In this document: positions 39,931 to 48,717 of the stretch, in pieces
Layout: every line of letters begins with the position of its first letter
Position numbering within the stretch: the stretch's first letter is position 1
Source: Solitalea lacus
GTDB lineage: Bacteria > Bacteroidota > Bacteroidia > Sphingobacteriales > Sphingobacteriaceae
DNA length: 64,000 nucleotides
Assembly (NCBI RefSeq): GCF_022014595.1
Contig: NZ_CP091740.1
Location: forward strand, 1,116,001 to 1,180,000
Reading direction: 5' to 3'
The notes under the pieces: generated by a model
Told to the model about the DNA's origin: nothing
Databases searched by the model: none
What the model saw: only the letters and a program-made list of their open reading frames with translations
Made by a program: the position numbers and the translations under genes

Positions 39931-40001
39931 AGAGCGCAGGTTCAACTACCGTCTCCGATAAGAAAAAAAGGCTTTTAGAGAAATCTGAAAGCCTTTTTTA
40001 G
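39931..40001 (+). repeat. deleted copy of tRNA-Met 3' half with its terminator (att-like)
   Basis: AGAGCGCAGG then TTCAACTACCGTCTCCG repeats the tRNA-Met D-arm and T-arm sequence, with 22-23 bases around the anticodon missing and a few changes. It is followed by a terminator (AAAGGCTTTTAGA with TCTGAAAGCCTTT) that matches the one after tRNA-Met, and by CACAGATGTACCAAATG, similar to the start of integrase copy 1. It cannot be a functional tRNA. It is best read as an old integration junction. Confidence 0.8.
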
Positions 40002-40082
40002 TTTGGGGCGGTTTTGAGTTACTTCAGCTTTTATTGTCTTTTTTCCAGTGTGCCACAGATGTACCAAATGATTATAGAAGGT

Positions 40083-41369
40083 TTATTTTAAGAAATTAGG
40101 CTTAATCCCAATCATTATATAAGCCCAATTGCTTATTTCGTCAGTTTGTCCGCCCCGTAAGGCCTTCATACTTTCCGTTCCAAACATTTGTGAATAACCA
40201 CCAGAGATAACGAATGTAGGATTAATTGCATAGTTAAGGGTTAAATCAATCTCCGTTCCTAAATAGGAATTCATCGCCTTATATTCTCCTGTTGCGGCAA
40301 ATTCCTTTTTGTCCAACACTCCAGCTGCAGAAGAAAACCCATGTACGTCAGTGGTAGTCCACCATTTTTCGGTTTTATATTTTAACCGCAGAAAAATATC
40401 TTGCAGCCCCACACTATTAAGATGATTTCCTGAATAAAAATAATCCATATAGCCGTTGAATGGATGATTGGTTCCAAAGACCGGATTAAACGAGTGATTA
40501 ACCTTATTATATTTGGTGCTCGTATTAGTCTGACTTTGGCCGGATTGAAATTCATAACCTGCAGTTACAGAAAATTTATGTAAAGAACCATAGGTTAAAT
40601 CCCCCCCAATTAGAAAGGCCTGTATGTCTTTCTTATTTACATCAATGCCTCCCGAATAATATCCTTTTCCAACAGCTGCTAATTTTCCGATCTTATATGT
40701 TAGGTGTGTTCCGGTTGTAAAGCTATGTCGGGAATCACTATTTATTTCAGGCGATTGCTGTCCCACATTAAGAAATAGGTAACTTAATGCAAGGTTACTC
40801 CATTTTTTATTCAGCCATAAATACTGCATATCTTTATAACTGTTGGCAATAGTATATTTTGTTGTTTTGAATTGCTCTTGGTCCTGGTTAAATGCAAAAC
40901 CAATATGCATGGTCAGTGTGCTGTCAACATATTTTAAAACAGCTGCATCATGCGACCTGCCTTGCTGACTCCAGTTAACCGCTCCCATTATTCTTTCGTC
41001 ATCATAAGCAATTTCCTGGCGTCCCAATTTGGCAGAAAATCTTTTTGTAAACGCATATTCTCCCCATGCTTCATGTAAAGAAAATAATGCGTCACTTGCA
41101 TTTAGTTGAGATTGGTTTCCCCAAACTCTCACGTCCTGTAATGCCAATTTGGTTTGTAATTTATCGTTTGCATATCCCAAATTCAGACGGGTACGTTGAG
41201 AAATGAAGGCCGCAGCGTCCATATTCGTTTCTGACAAAGCTTTATATCCATGCCTGTATTCAAAACGAGGACGTAATTCTCCTGTTAGTGTAATTTGTGC
41301 ATTTGAAGTAATGGCTATTAAAACTATAACTGTCATTAGTATAGTACCTTTAGTAAAAGTTTTCATCAT
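40083..41369 (-). CDS. alginate-export-like outer-membrane porin
   Basis: This 428-residue protein has a signal peptide (MKTFTKGTILMTVIVLIAITSNAQ, either of two consecutive Met codons could start it) and a beta-barrel sequence that begins ITLTGELRPRFEYRHGY and continues with FISQRTRLNLGYANDKL and FSAKLGRQEIAYDDERIMG. This pattern belongs to the alginate export (AlgE-like, PF13372) porins, which Bacteroidota often encode near respiratory or nitrite/nitrous-oxide genes. Cargo is unknown. It precedes the FNR-like gene on the same strand with a 272-base gap. Confidence 0.82.
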   Translation of the reverse strand: MMKTFTKGTILMTVIVLIAITSNAQITLTGELRPRFEYRHGYKALSETNMDAAAFISQRTRLNLGYANDKLQTKLALQDVRVWGNQSQLNASDALFSLHEAWGEYAFTKRFSAKLGRQEIAYDDERIMGAVNWSQQGRSHDAAVLKYVDSTLTMHIGFAFNQDQEQFKTTKYTIANSYKDMQYLWLNKKWSNLALSYLFLNVGQQSPEINSDSRHSFTTGTHLTYKIGKLAAVGKGYYSGGIDVNKKDIQAFLIGGDLTYGSLHKFSVTAGYEFQSGQSQTNTSTKYNKVNHSFNPVFGTNHPFNGYMDYFYSGNHLNSVGLQDIFLRLKYKTEKWWTTTDVHGFSSAAGVLDKKEFAATGEYKAMNSYLGTEIDLTLNYAINPTFVISGGYSQMFGTESMKALRGGQTDEISNWAYIMIGIKPNFLK

Positions 41370-41641
41370 CTGTAATTGATTAAGGTTGTCCTACTTTTTA
41401 GTTCTTCTTTGTTCTTTGCAATATTATAGGGACAACAAATTTTAAACTATGCCAGCCATCATAGAATTATCTGTAATGCTGCATGATTTAGGATAGAAAA
41501 TAGAGATGAATTTGTAAGGAGGCAGGAAGTTGCTTTTATATTTCAGCATTAGGAAAGCAACTTCAATTTATGAAATAGAGCAATTTTGATAAGTCAAAAG
41601 AAGTCTCCTTTTGAAAAAAAATGCTCCTGGAATTGGATTGT

Positions 41642-42361
41642 CTAATCGACAATGCGAGCAATTTTTATCAATTGCGTCATATCAATGATGGTAATTTTTT
41701 TTCCAGTCAGCTTTATCATTTTTTCCTTATTGAAGTCTGATAGAGTACGTATCGCCGATTCGGTAGTTGTACCCGCAAGATTACCGATATCTTCTCTGGT
41801 TAAGATTGCATTAATTGTTTTGCAGTCTTTTTCTGTACCATAAAATTCTTTAAGGGCCAATAATGTTGCAGCCATGCGCTCGCGAACAGGTTTTTGCGCC
41901 ATGCTCATTATTAAACGTTCAGCAGTTTTAAGATCGGCGGAAAGTTGTTGAATTGTTTTCATCGAGAGTTCTGGATTATTCATTAATATATCAAAGTATG
42001 CGCTTTTTGAAAGGTGACAAACCACAGTGTCTTCAATGGCTGTGGCTGATGCCCCGTAAGGCTCATTGCTGAGCAAAGCTCTGTAACCTATTATATCACT
42101 CTTCTTTGCAAGTCGAACTATTTGATCTTTTCCATCCTCACCAATCTTCTGAATTTTAACTTTTCCAGAATAAATGCAAAACAATCCATTGGGTCTTCCT
42201 CCTTCGTGAAAAATTTCCTGACCTTTTTTAAAAAAAATATTTATTTTATTAAGACTTAGCTTCTGTAAATCCTCATTGCTTAAAGAGCAGAAAAAAGATT
42301 GAGATTTACTTTCACATTTATCGCAGGAAGGGACGCAAACTCGCTGGTACAGATTTCTCAT
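41642..42361 (-). CDS. Crp/Fnr-family regulator with N-terminal cysteine cluster (FNR-like)
   Basis: This 239-residue protein (start ATG 42361) has a cyclic-nucleotide-binding-type sensor domain and a C-terminal winged helix (LTREDIGNLAGTTTESAIRTL). The N-terminus carries Cys9, Cys13, Cys16 and Cys25, like the cluster-binding cysteines of FNR, so it may sense oxygen or nitric oxide through an iron-sulfur cluster. It is divergent from nirK, with an 18-base palindrome in the shared upstream region. It is the likely regulator of the NirK module. Confidence 0.85.
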   Translation of the reverse strand: MRNLYQRVCVPSCDKCESKSQSFFCSLSNEDLQKLSLNKINIFFKKGQEIFHEGGRPNGLFCIYSGKVKIQKIGEDGKDQIVRLAKKSDIIGYRALLSNEPYGASATAIEDTVVCHLSKSAYFDILMNNPELSMKTIQQLSADLKTAERLIMSMAQKPVRERMAATLLALKEFYGTEKDCKTINAILTREDIGNLAGTTTESAIRTLSDFNKEKMIKLTGKKITIIDMTQLIKIARIVD

Positions 42362-42631
42362 AATTAGTGCTTTGAAAAACAATATAAAACACGGCATTAT
42401 CATCCTGTTTTTGTATGACATCGATCATGTTTTTCTGGTAGACAAAAGCCCTAAACAATACAGACTTACTCCTAAAAAGCTATTCTGCATAGCAAACTAC
42501 ACTAAAAACGTCCTTTATATAAACCCAATTAGTACGAATCAAAGACCTTTAATTCGTCTTTGAGGTCTATGATGGGCATCATTAAAAAGGCTGGTTGAAA
42601 TAAATGTTTATACATGATTGCGAACATAATT

Positions 42632-42649
42632 TCGGACAGTTTTGTCCGA
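42632..42649. promoter_or_regulatory. perfect palindrome upstream of nirK, candidate Crp/Fnr site
   Basis: TCGGACA-GTTT-TGTCCGA is a perfect 7-4-7 inverted repeat ending 34 bases before the nirK ATG. Size and spacing fit a Crp/Fnr dimer site, although the half-site differs from the E. coli FNR TTGAT. Half-sites TTGTCC (41386) and GGACAA (41430) also occur upstream of the porin gene. Confidence 0.6.
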
Positions 42650-42683
42650 TACTTTTACAAAAAAAACCAAAACAATTTTTGTC

Positions 42684-44297
42684 ATGAAAAGAATACTCAA
42701 AACTACCACTTATGTGCTTGCTGGAGCTGCTTTAACGTTTGGATTCCTCTCTTTCAAAGACGATCCTATAAAAGATTATTCGAAAATTCCAGTTGTCGGT
42801 CAATCTGTAGCCGAACTGACTGCGCCACCATTCGTTCCGAAACCTGTTGGAAATCGGGCGGCCACCAAATTAATTGTAAACATGGAAATTAAGGAACAAG
42901 AAGGGGAAATGGCAGATGGCGTGAAGTATACTTACTGGACTTTTGGAGGTACGGTTCCTGGAAGCTTCATAAGGACACGTGTGGGTGATGAGGTAGAATT
43001 CCATCTGAAAAACCATCCTGATAACAAATTGCCTCATAATATCGATTTACATGCCGTAACCGGACAAGGAGGTGGCGCCGCATCATCATTAGTGGCACCT
43101 GGACATGAAAAAACGTTTAGTTTCAAAGTAATCAATCCCGGCTTATATGTGTACCACTGTGCAACAGCCCCGGTAGGAATGCATATTGCAAACGGAATGT
43201 ATGGATTAATTCTGGTTGAGCCTGAGGGTGGATTGCCTCCTGTAGATAAAGAATATTACATTATGCAAGGCGATTTTTACACCAAAGGAGCTTATGGTGA
43301 AGAAGGAAGTCAACCATTTGATATGGATAAAGCAATTAAAGAACAACCGGATTATGTTGTTTTTAATGGCAAAGTAGGGGCTTTAACTGGTGCAAACGCC
43401 ATTACGGCAAAAGTAGGAGAGACAGTTCGTCTTTTTGTAGGTAACGGCGGGCCTAATTTGGTTTCCTCTTTCCATGTGATCGGAGAGGTATTTGACAAAA
43501 TATATTTAGAAGGGGGAGAAAAGATAAATGAAAATGTTCAAACTACATTAATACCTGCAGGCGGTTCAGCAATTGCTGAATTCAAAGTGGATGTGAATGG
43601 CACATTTATTTTAGTTGACCATTCAATATTCAGAGCTTTTAATAAAGGAGCTTTGGGCATGTTAAAGGTTGAAGGACCGGAAAATAAAACAATTTACTCG
43701 GGTGTTATCAAGGAAGAAACCTACAACCCAGAGAGTAGAAATGTGGAAAAAGTAAAAGATGAAAAAACAGCTGCTCCTACCAAGCCTGCTTCCGTAAAAA
43801 ATACACAAACTGCCCCTGCAAAACCTGCTCCGGCAAAAACTGCAAAATCTGCCCCTGCAAAACCTTCTGCTCAAAATTTACGAACAGAATCTACTCCTTT
43901 AAAACCTGCCCCTCATTTACAAACACAAACTGCTAGTAATTTACAAGCAAAAATCGCTGCAGGAAAAAACGTTTTTAGCAAAACTTGTTTTGCATGTCAC
44001 CAATCAGAGGGACAAGGAATCCCAAATGCTTTCCCACCATTAGCAAAATCTGACTTTTTAAATAATAACCCTAAAAAAGCAATTAATGCCGTCATACATG
44101 GACTAAGTGGAGACCTTACAGTCAATGGCAAAAAATACAACAGTGTTATGACACCGCAAAACTTAACTGACGAGGAAATTGCAAATGTATTAACATACGT
44201 TTACCACAGTTGGGGTAACAGCAAAAAAGTAATTACCGCCAGTATGGTTAAAAATGAAAGAAAAAATAAACCTGTTAGTGTGGCCTCTGCGCATTAA
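42684..44297 (+). CDS. nirK: copper nitrite reductase NirK with C-terminal cytochrome c domain
   Basis: NirK reduces nitrite to nitric oxide in the periplasm. The 537-residue protein (ATG 42684, exported) has two cupredoxin domains with all copper ligands: type 1 His118, Cys159, His167, Met172; type 2 His123, His158 and His313; catalytic Asp121 and His264. A Lys/Pro/Ala-rich linker (about 345-415) leads to a class I cytochrome c (CFACH, Cys435/Cys438/His439; distal Met489). The fused cytochrome would deliver electrons directly to the type 1 copper. It is divergent from the FNR-like gene and followed by SUMF1-like and SCO genes. Confidence 0.95.
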   Translation: MKRILKTTTYVLAGAALTFGFLSFKDDPIKDYSKIPVVGQSVAELTAPPFVPKPVGNRAATKLIVNMEIKEQEGEMADGVKYTYWTFGGTVPGSFIRTRVGDEVEFHLKNHPDNKLPHNIDLHAVTGQGGGAASSLVAPGHEKTFSFKVINPGLYVYHCATAPVGMHIANGMYGLILVEPEGGLPPVDKEYYIMQGDFYTKGAYGEEGSQPFDMDKAIKEQPDYVVFNGKVGALTGANAITAKVGETVRLFVGNGGPNLVSSFHVIGEVFDKIYLEGGEKINENVQTTLIPAGGSAIAEFKVDVNGTFILVDHSIFRAFNKGALGMLKVEGPENKTIYSGVIKEETYNPESRNVEKVKDEKTAAPTKPASVKNTQTAPAKPAPAKTAKSAPAKPSAQNLRTESTPLKPAPHLQTQTASNLQAKIAAGKNVFSKTCFACHQSEGQGIPNAFPPLAKSDFLNNNPKKAINAVIHGLSGDLTVNGKKYNSVMTPQNLTDEEIANVLTYVYHSWGNSKKVITASMVKNERKNKPVSVASAH

Positions 44298-44309
44298 TAT
44301 ACCCTAAGT

Positions 44310-44348
44310 GTCATATTGCCTGAACATTATTGGTCAAGGCAATATGAC
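44310..44348 (+). terminator. stem-loop after nirK
   Basis: An 11-bp perfect stem (GTCATATTGCC with GGCAATATGAC) encloses a 17-base loop and is followed by TTCTT. It may end the nirK transcript or act as a processing barrier before the SUMF1-like gene, which starts 28 bases on. Confidence 0.55.
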
Positions 44349-44375
44349 TTCTTAAAACATTAAACTATCCTGTAT

Positions 44376-45197
44376 ATGAATCCGTATCTATTTGTAGCCC
44401 AAAAAAAATATCTTTTGCTATTAACACTGCTAGTAGCTACTATAAATGTAAGGGCACAAGATTCCACAATGGCTTACATCAAAGAGGGAAGCTATATTCC
44501 GCTCTATGGAAATGCAGATAAACCGCCGATAACAGTTTCAAGTTTTTATATAGATAAGTATCCAGTAACCAATGCGCAATTCCTAGAGTTCGTAAAAAAG
44601 CATCCGGAGTACTCCAAGTCTGAATTAAAAGGAATTTATGCAGAAAAAAACTACCTGTATTATTGGTTGGGAAATTATGATTACGGGAGTCAAAAAGGCA
44701 ACGCTCCTGTGACAAATGTTTCCTGGTTTGCAGCAAAGTGTTATTGCGAATGCCAGGGAAAACGGCTGCCAACAATGGATGAATGGGAGTATATAGCAAT
44801 GGCGGATGAGTACAGTGTTGATGCACGAACAAAAGAGGAGTTCAATAAATTCATCTTGTCGTGGTATGAAAAACCACAAACATTTTTAAATCAAGTCGGA
44901 TCTACTTATAAAAACAAATGGGGGGTGTTTGATATGCACGGACTTGTTTGGGAATGGACATTTGATTTTAATAGCATTTTTCTTTCGGGAGAATCAAGGA
45001 AGGATAAAGACACCGATAAACTTTTATTCTGTGGTAGTGGTTCAGTGAATGCAAGTGATCTGATGGATTATGCGGCCTTTATGCGTTTTGCTTTCAGAGG
45101 TAGCTTGAAAGCAAACTTTACAACAAGAAACTTAGGATTCAGATGCGCAAAAAATCTATCTCCTGGTAGGTTAACAGTTAATTCTCAAGCAAAATGA
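44376..45197 (+). CDS. SUMF1/formylglycine-enzyme-like protein in the NirK cluster
   Basis: This 273-residue exported protein (signal to about VRAQ) has the FGE-sulfatase fold: FYIDKYPVTNAQFLEFVKK, PVTNVSWFAAKCYCECQGKRLPTMDEWEY, WGVFDMHGLVWEW and RNLGFRCAKN. It lacks the two catalytic Cys spaced as in true formylglycine enzymes (only FCGSGS is found there), so it probably does not mature sulfatases. Family members often lie next to nirK in Bacteroidota and may help nitrite reductase function (inference). It has extra cysteines (KCYCEC). Confidence 0.8.
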   Translation: MNPYLFVAQKKYLLLLTLLVATINVRAQDSTMAYIKEGSYIPLYGNADKPPITVSSFYIDKYPVTNAQFLEFVKKHPEYSKSELKGIYAEKNYLYYWLGNYDYGSQKGNAPVTNVSWFAAKCYCECQGKRLPTMDEWEYIAMADEYSVDARTKEEFNKFILSWYEKPQTFLNQVGSTYKNKWGVFDMHGLVWEWTFDFNSIFLSGESRKDKDTDKLLFCGSGSVNASDLMDYAAFMRFAFRGSLKANFTTRNLGFRCAKNLSPGRLTVNSQAK

Positions 45198-45260
45198 ACA
45201 AGCAGTTCCGGTAAAAAAGGCCAGGGTTGAATTTAATGTGCCATTAAAAAAAAACAAAAC

Positions 45261-45860
45261 ATGAAAACAATTTATTCAGGATTTTTAATAATCCTTTTAA
45301 CATTACAATATGCCGTAGCACAATCGCAGGAAGGCCCAAATAAAAGTCAAAACTTTACAGATTTATCAATTTATAATCTCCCATCAAAATGGACAAACCA
45401 AAATGGGAATGAAATCGAATTGAAAGAATTGAAGGGAAAAGTGTTAGTAATGGTAATGATTTATACTTCCTGTAAAGCTGCATGTCCTCGATTGGTAGCT
45501 GACATGAGAAATATCGAGGCACAACTACCCAAAGATATAAAAGGAAAAGTAAAATTAATTTTAGTAAGCATCGACCCGGCAACTGATACGCCAAAGCGCT
45601 TAAAGGAGTTTTCAGTTGTAAATAAAATGGAAGGAGATCAGTGGGTATTCCTCCAGTCAACCGAAGAAAATACAAGGGAGTTTGCGGCAGTGTTAGCTGT
45701 CAACTATAAACGAATATCTCCGATGGATTTTTCACATTCAAACATCATAAGCGTATTTAATGCAGATGGAGAATTGATGCATCAACAGGAAGGTTTAAAT
45801 GTAAATAATGAAGAAACAGTAAAATATATTATTGAAGAAGCATACAGGATAAAGCCTTAA
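45261..45860 (+). CDS. SCO1/SenC-family copper chaperone
   Basis: This 199-residue exported thioredoxin-fold protein has the copper-binding CxxxC (SCKAAC, Cys71 and Cys75) and the distant His159 (DFSHSN). SCO proteins load copper into cytochrome oxidase CuA; in this setting the target is likely NirK or a related copper enzyme. It is 63 bases after the SUMF1-like gene and closes the nirK gene group. Confidence 0.92.
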   Translation: MKTIYSGFLIILLTLQYAVAQSQEGPNKSQNFTDLSIYNLPSKWTNQNGNEIELKELKGKVLVMVMIYTSCKAACPRLVADMRNIEAQLPKDIKGKVKLILVSIDPATDTPKRLKEFSVVNKMEGDQWVFLQSTEENTREFAAVLAVNYKRISPMDFSHSNIISVFNADGELMHQQEGLNVNNEETVKYIIEEAYRIKP

Positions 45861-45949
45861 TGCTAAAAACAGTCAAAATCACATTTACGCTGGTCTTACA
45901 GATGCAAGTAGGCTATACAAAATGGGTCCAGGTGGATTTTGCAGTTGTA

Positions 45950-46250
45950 TTATATAAAGTTGTTTTTTGACTTTAGCCTGCTAAGTTTCTCTTGCGAAAT
46001 TCCAAGGTAGTCTGCAACGATTCTCGCAGGAACATGCTTAATAATCTCTGGGTTATTTTTAATCAATAGACGATAGCGATCAGCTGACTTCATTGTGACA
46101 AATGTCTCAATACGCTGGATTGAAGAACTATAAGCAAGTTCAACTTGCTTGCGGCTCATTGTTCCAAAGCCAGGTATTTGTTTTATCAATTTTTTTCTCG
46201 AATCATAGCTGAGCATCAATATTTCGGTTGATGGAAGTTTGGCTGTTTTA
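45950..46250 (-). pseudogene. truncated Crp/Fnr-family regulator
   Basis: The frame keeps only the end of a Crp/Fnr protein: LPSTEILMLSYDSRKKLIKQ is the end of the sensor domain and SADRYRLLIKNNPEII with ARIVADYLGISQEKLSRLK is the helix-turn-helix. The first 100 or so residues, including most of the ligand-binding barrel, are missing, and no good start exists; an ATG at 46219 would give 89 residues. It is probably a fragment left from element decay. Confidence 0.7.
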
Positions 46251-46376
46251 TTTTTGTTATCACCAAATAAAAGTCTGGTAGAACAACGCAGTTGACACCA
46301 GTAGCTAATTAGTTAATTTTAAAAAGCCGTTACAAATTAAATGTGAGATTTTTAGTTTTGAATACCTGTTGTAAAA

Positions 46377-46871
46377 TTACTTTATCCTTTTTCCTTTAAC
46401 ATCAAAATAAATTTCTTCAGATGATTCGTTTTCCTTTGCAGCAATTTTTCCATTAATAACATCACTAAGCTGTTCAAATTTTATTGGGATGATTACCTCA
46501 TTTTTAAAATTGATGTAGCCATATTTGTCTGCCTTAATCACTTTTAAAAGTTCTTTGTTTTTACAGAAAGAAATAAGTTGATAGCCTTTTGAAAAATTAA
46601 TTACAAAATTTCCATTGCCGTCAATTATCGCAAATTTCTCGTACGGACTTAAAACCTTTCCCCTTGTTACAATATAATAGCCATTATTAGAAAAAGTTGT
46701 TCCTGATGAAAACCGAGGTTTTACAATCACTTCATTTTTAATGTTTTTATAGCCAGTTTTTCCGCTATGTGAATCCCTGTAGGCAAACAATTCATTGTTT
46801 TTTGAATTTTTCGTTGCCACTTGACAAGAAACTAAAAACAATAAAACAACTGCACTTATTAATGATTTCAT
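46377..46871 (-). CDS. WG-repeat lipoprotein
   Basis: This 164-residue lipoprotein (lipobox LVSC) contains degenerate WG repeats, short beta-motifs of the kind YGYINFKNEVIIPIKFEQ, KTGYKNIKNEVIVKPRF and KFAIIDGNGNFVINF. WG proteins are common in Bacteroidota and have no known function. It is single, with unclear regulation. The 480 bases downstream of its start (46872-47351) hold no gene, only the hairpin at 47116. Confidence 0.75.
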   Translation of the reverse strand: MKSLISAVVLLFLVSCQVATKNSKNNELFAYRDSHSGKTGYKNIKNEVIVKPRFSSGTTFSNNGYYIVTRGKVLSPYEKFAIIDGNGNFVINFSKGYQLISFCKNKELLKVIKADKYGYINFKNEVIIPIKFEQLSDVINGKIAAKENESSEEIYFDVKGKRIK

Positions 46872-47115
46872 GGTTTGAGATGATTGTTTTGATTTAGTTT
46901 TTATTTTTTTCCATTATCTATTCCAAGTATTTTTTTCTTATTTGATATTTGCGCTAATATTCGCATTGCCAATCCTCTGCTTACTATATTGTTTAAACAG
47001 CTTATAATCAAATGGAATATTGACAGAAATACATAGCAGATAAGAGCAAATTATGAGGTTGATAGAAGGCATTCTTTGATAAATTTTGTTTTGTTGGATT
47101 CAAACCTCAAAAAAA

Positions 47116-47155
47116 ATCCCTTGCGAATTTAAGTTGATATAAATTCGTAAGGGAT
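47116..47155 (-). terminator. 15-bp hairpin with T run on the minus strand, no gene attached
   Basis: 47116-47130 pairs with 47141-47155 (one G-U), with a 10-base loop. Read on the minus strand it is followed by TTTTTTTTGAGG, a textbook intrinsic terminator. No credible minus-strand gene ends here; a 91-codon frame at 47129-47404 looks non-coding. Confidence 0.7.
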
Positions 47156-47351
47156 GAACGGATATTTGCTAAAAACTGTTTTAGATTCGCATCTATTAAT
47201 AACTACGTTAATAATATTTATTATTTTACCTAAAGAGTGTATACTTAATGATTGTTGGAGTCCGCCAGTTGTAGTGAAGATGAAGTGATACAAAATTATT
47301 GATGGCATCAACATCATAATGGAAAACAGTATCAAATCATAGACGAAGAGT

Positions 47352-48701
47352 ATGAAAAACACAATCATAGCATTGCTGGTCATATCAACATGTATCGCTT
47401 GCAATCAATCTACCCAAACCAGGGCCGGAAATTCAACTGTAATTGATACCTCCACTACAACTATCCCTACTGACCAGGAGATTATAGATGCATGGACCTA
47501 TCTGTACGGACGCTACCTGGTGATTCAACAGGAAAATATTGACATCAACAAGGAGAAAGTGGGTTACAATAAGATAAAATACAACCCGATCGGTTCGGCA
47601 GCTTTTGTAAATCCCAACCTTGATGTTGCCTGCCTGGAGGCATGGATAGCCACAGATTCATCGCATGCAGTGATACTGAATGTTCCACGGATAACTGGCC
47701 GCTATTATACAGCGCAACTGCTGGATGGATGGGGTGAAGTGATTACCAATATTAATGAACATAATTATCCAAAACATCCTTATGGTAAATTTGCCTTGGT
47801 CATCAAAGGAACTAATCCATCCATTCCTTCTGATGCAGCATGTATTAATCTGCCGGCGGGTAAAATAAAAATGCTGGCCCGTGTTGAATTAAAAGACAGC
47901 CCTGCAAAAGCTGTGAAGCTTCAAAAACAATTTACACTCACCGTACCAGAAGGCATACGAATCGATTCACCCCTTGCCATTCCTGATTTTACTCCTGGCA
48001 AACCTATCGGCGGAGAAATTTTTGATAAGGCAGATATGGTGATCGCTTCCTATCCGGATTTAATGCCTAAAGCGCCACAAATGAAGGATATAGTTAGAAA
48101 AGTAACGGTTTATGCCAATTCAGGCACCACGGCCAGACAGTATATTGATTCGGTGATAAAGGCCAAAGCCATTCCTGAATTTTTGGCAGACGCGAAGGGT
48201 TTTGGTACCCAAAACGGTGGGTGGTCGGTGTCGTACGCTGCAGGCCATTTTGGTAATGATATATTGGCAAGAGCTATTATTAATTACGGAGGTTTATGGG
48301 CAAATGAGATAAAAGAGGCAATCTATTTTGTAGGATTGACCGATAGCAATAAAGAACTGTTGAATGGCAGCAATGTCTATGAGATAAAATTCCCTGCAAT
48401 GCAGTTACCCGATTCGATGGTAAATGCATTCTGGTCGGTCACCTTATATAGCACCCCTGATTACCGGGTGGTGGATAATTCTTTGAAGCGGTATGGTCGC
48501 AACAATATTTCAGGCATGAAAATGAATGCCGACGGATCATTAAGCATTGTGCTGGCGCCTACAATGCCCAAGAATATTCCTCAAGCTAACTGGTTGCCAA
48601 CGCCGATGGGAAAGGGTTTTGCATTAACCTTTCGCATGTATGCTGCTAAGCCGGATGTTTTGAGTGGTAATTGGTTCCCGGCTCCAATTGAAAAAAAGTA
48701 A
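47352..48701 (+). CDS. DUF1254/DUF1214 domain lipoprotein
   Basis: This 449-residue lipoprotein (lipobox CIAC) has an N-terminal DUF1254 domain (AWTYLYGRYLVIQQENI ... LNVPRITGRYYTAQLLDGWGEVI) and a C-terminal DUF1214 domain (KFPAMQLPDSMVNAFWSVTLYS ... GKGFALTFRMYA). The pair is widespread and of unknown function. Its base composition is a little richer in GC than the region around it, which may hint at transfer. It is not obviously in an operon. Confidence 0.88.
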   Translation: MKNTIIALLVISTCIACNQSTQTRAGNSTVIDTSTTTIPTDQEIIDAWTYLYGRYLVIQQENIDINKEKVGYNKIKYNPIGSAAFVNPNLDVACLEAWIATDSSHAVILNVPRITGRYYTAQLLDGWGEVITNINEHNYPKHPYGKFALVIKGTNPSIPSDAACINLPAGKIKMLARVELKDSPAKAVKLQKQFTLTVPEGIRIDSPLAIPDFTPGKPIGGEIFDKADMVIASYPDLMPKAPQMKDIVRKVTVYANSGTTARQYIDSVIKAKAIPEFLADAKGFGTQNGGWSVSYAAGHFGNDILARAIINYGGLWANEIKEAIYFVGLTDSNKELLNGSNVYEIKFPAMQLPDSMVNAFWSVTLYSTPDYRVVDNSLKRYGRNNISGMKMNADGSLSIVLAPTMPKNIPQANWLPTPMGKGFALTFRMYAAKPDVLSGNWFPAPIEKK

Positions 48702-48717
48702 ACTGACGGTATGAATT

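Noticed and set aside
39931-40001. A second tRNA-Met gene
   Set aside because: The anticodon arm and most of the 5' half are missing, so it cannot fold as a tRNA; it is treated as a junction remnant.
47129-47404. A 91-codon minus-strand frame with hydrophobic stretches
   Set aside because: It overlaps the signal peptide region of the DUF1254 gene and ends inside a terminator hairpin; no conserved motif was seen.
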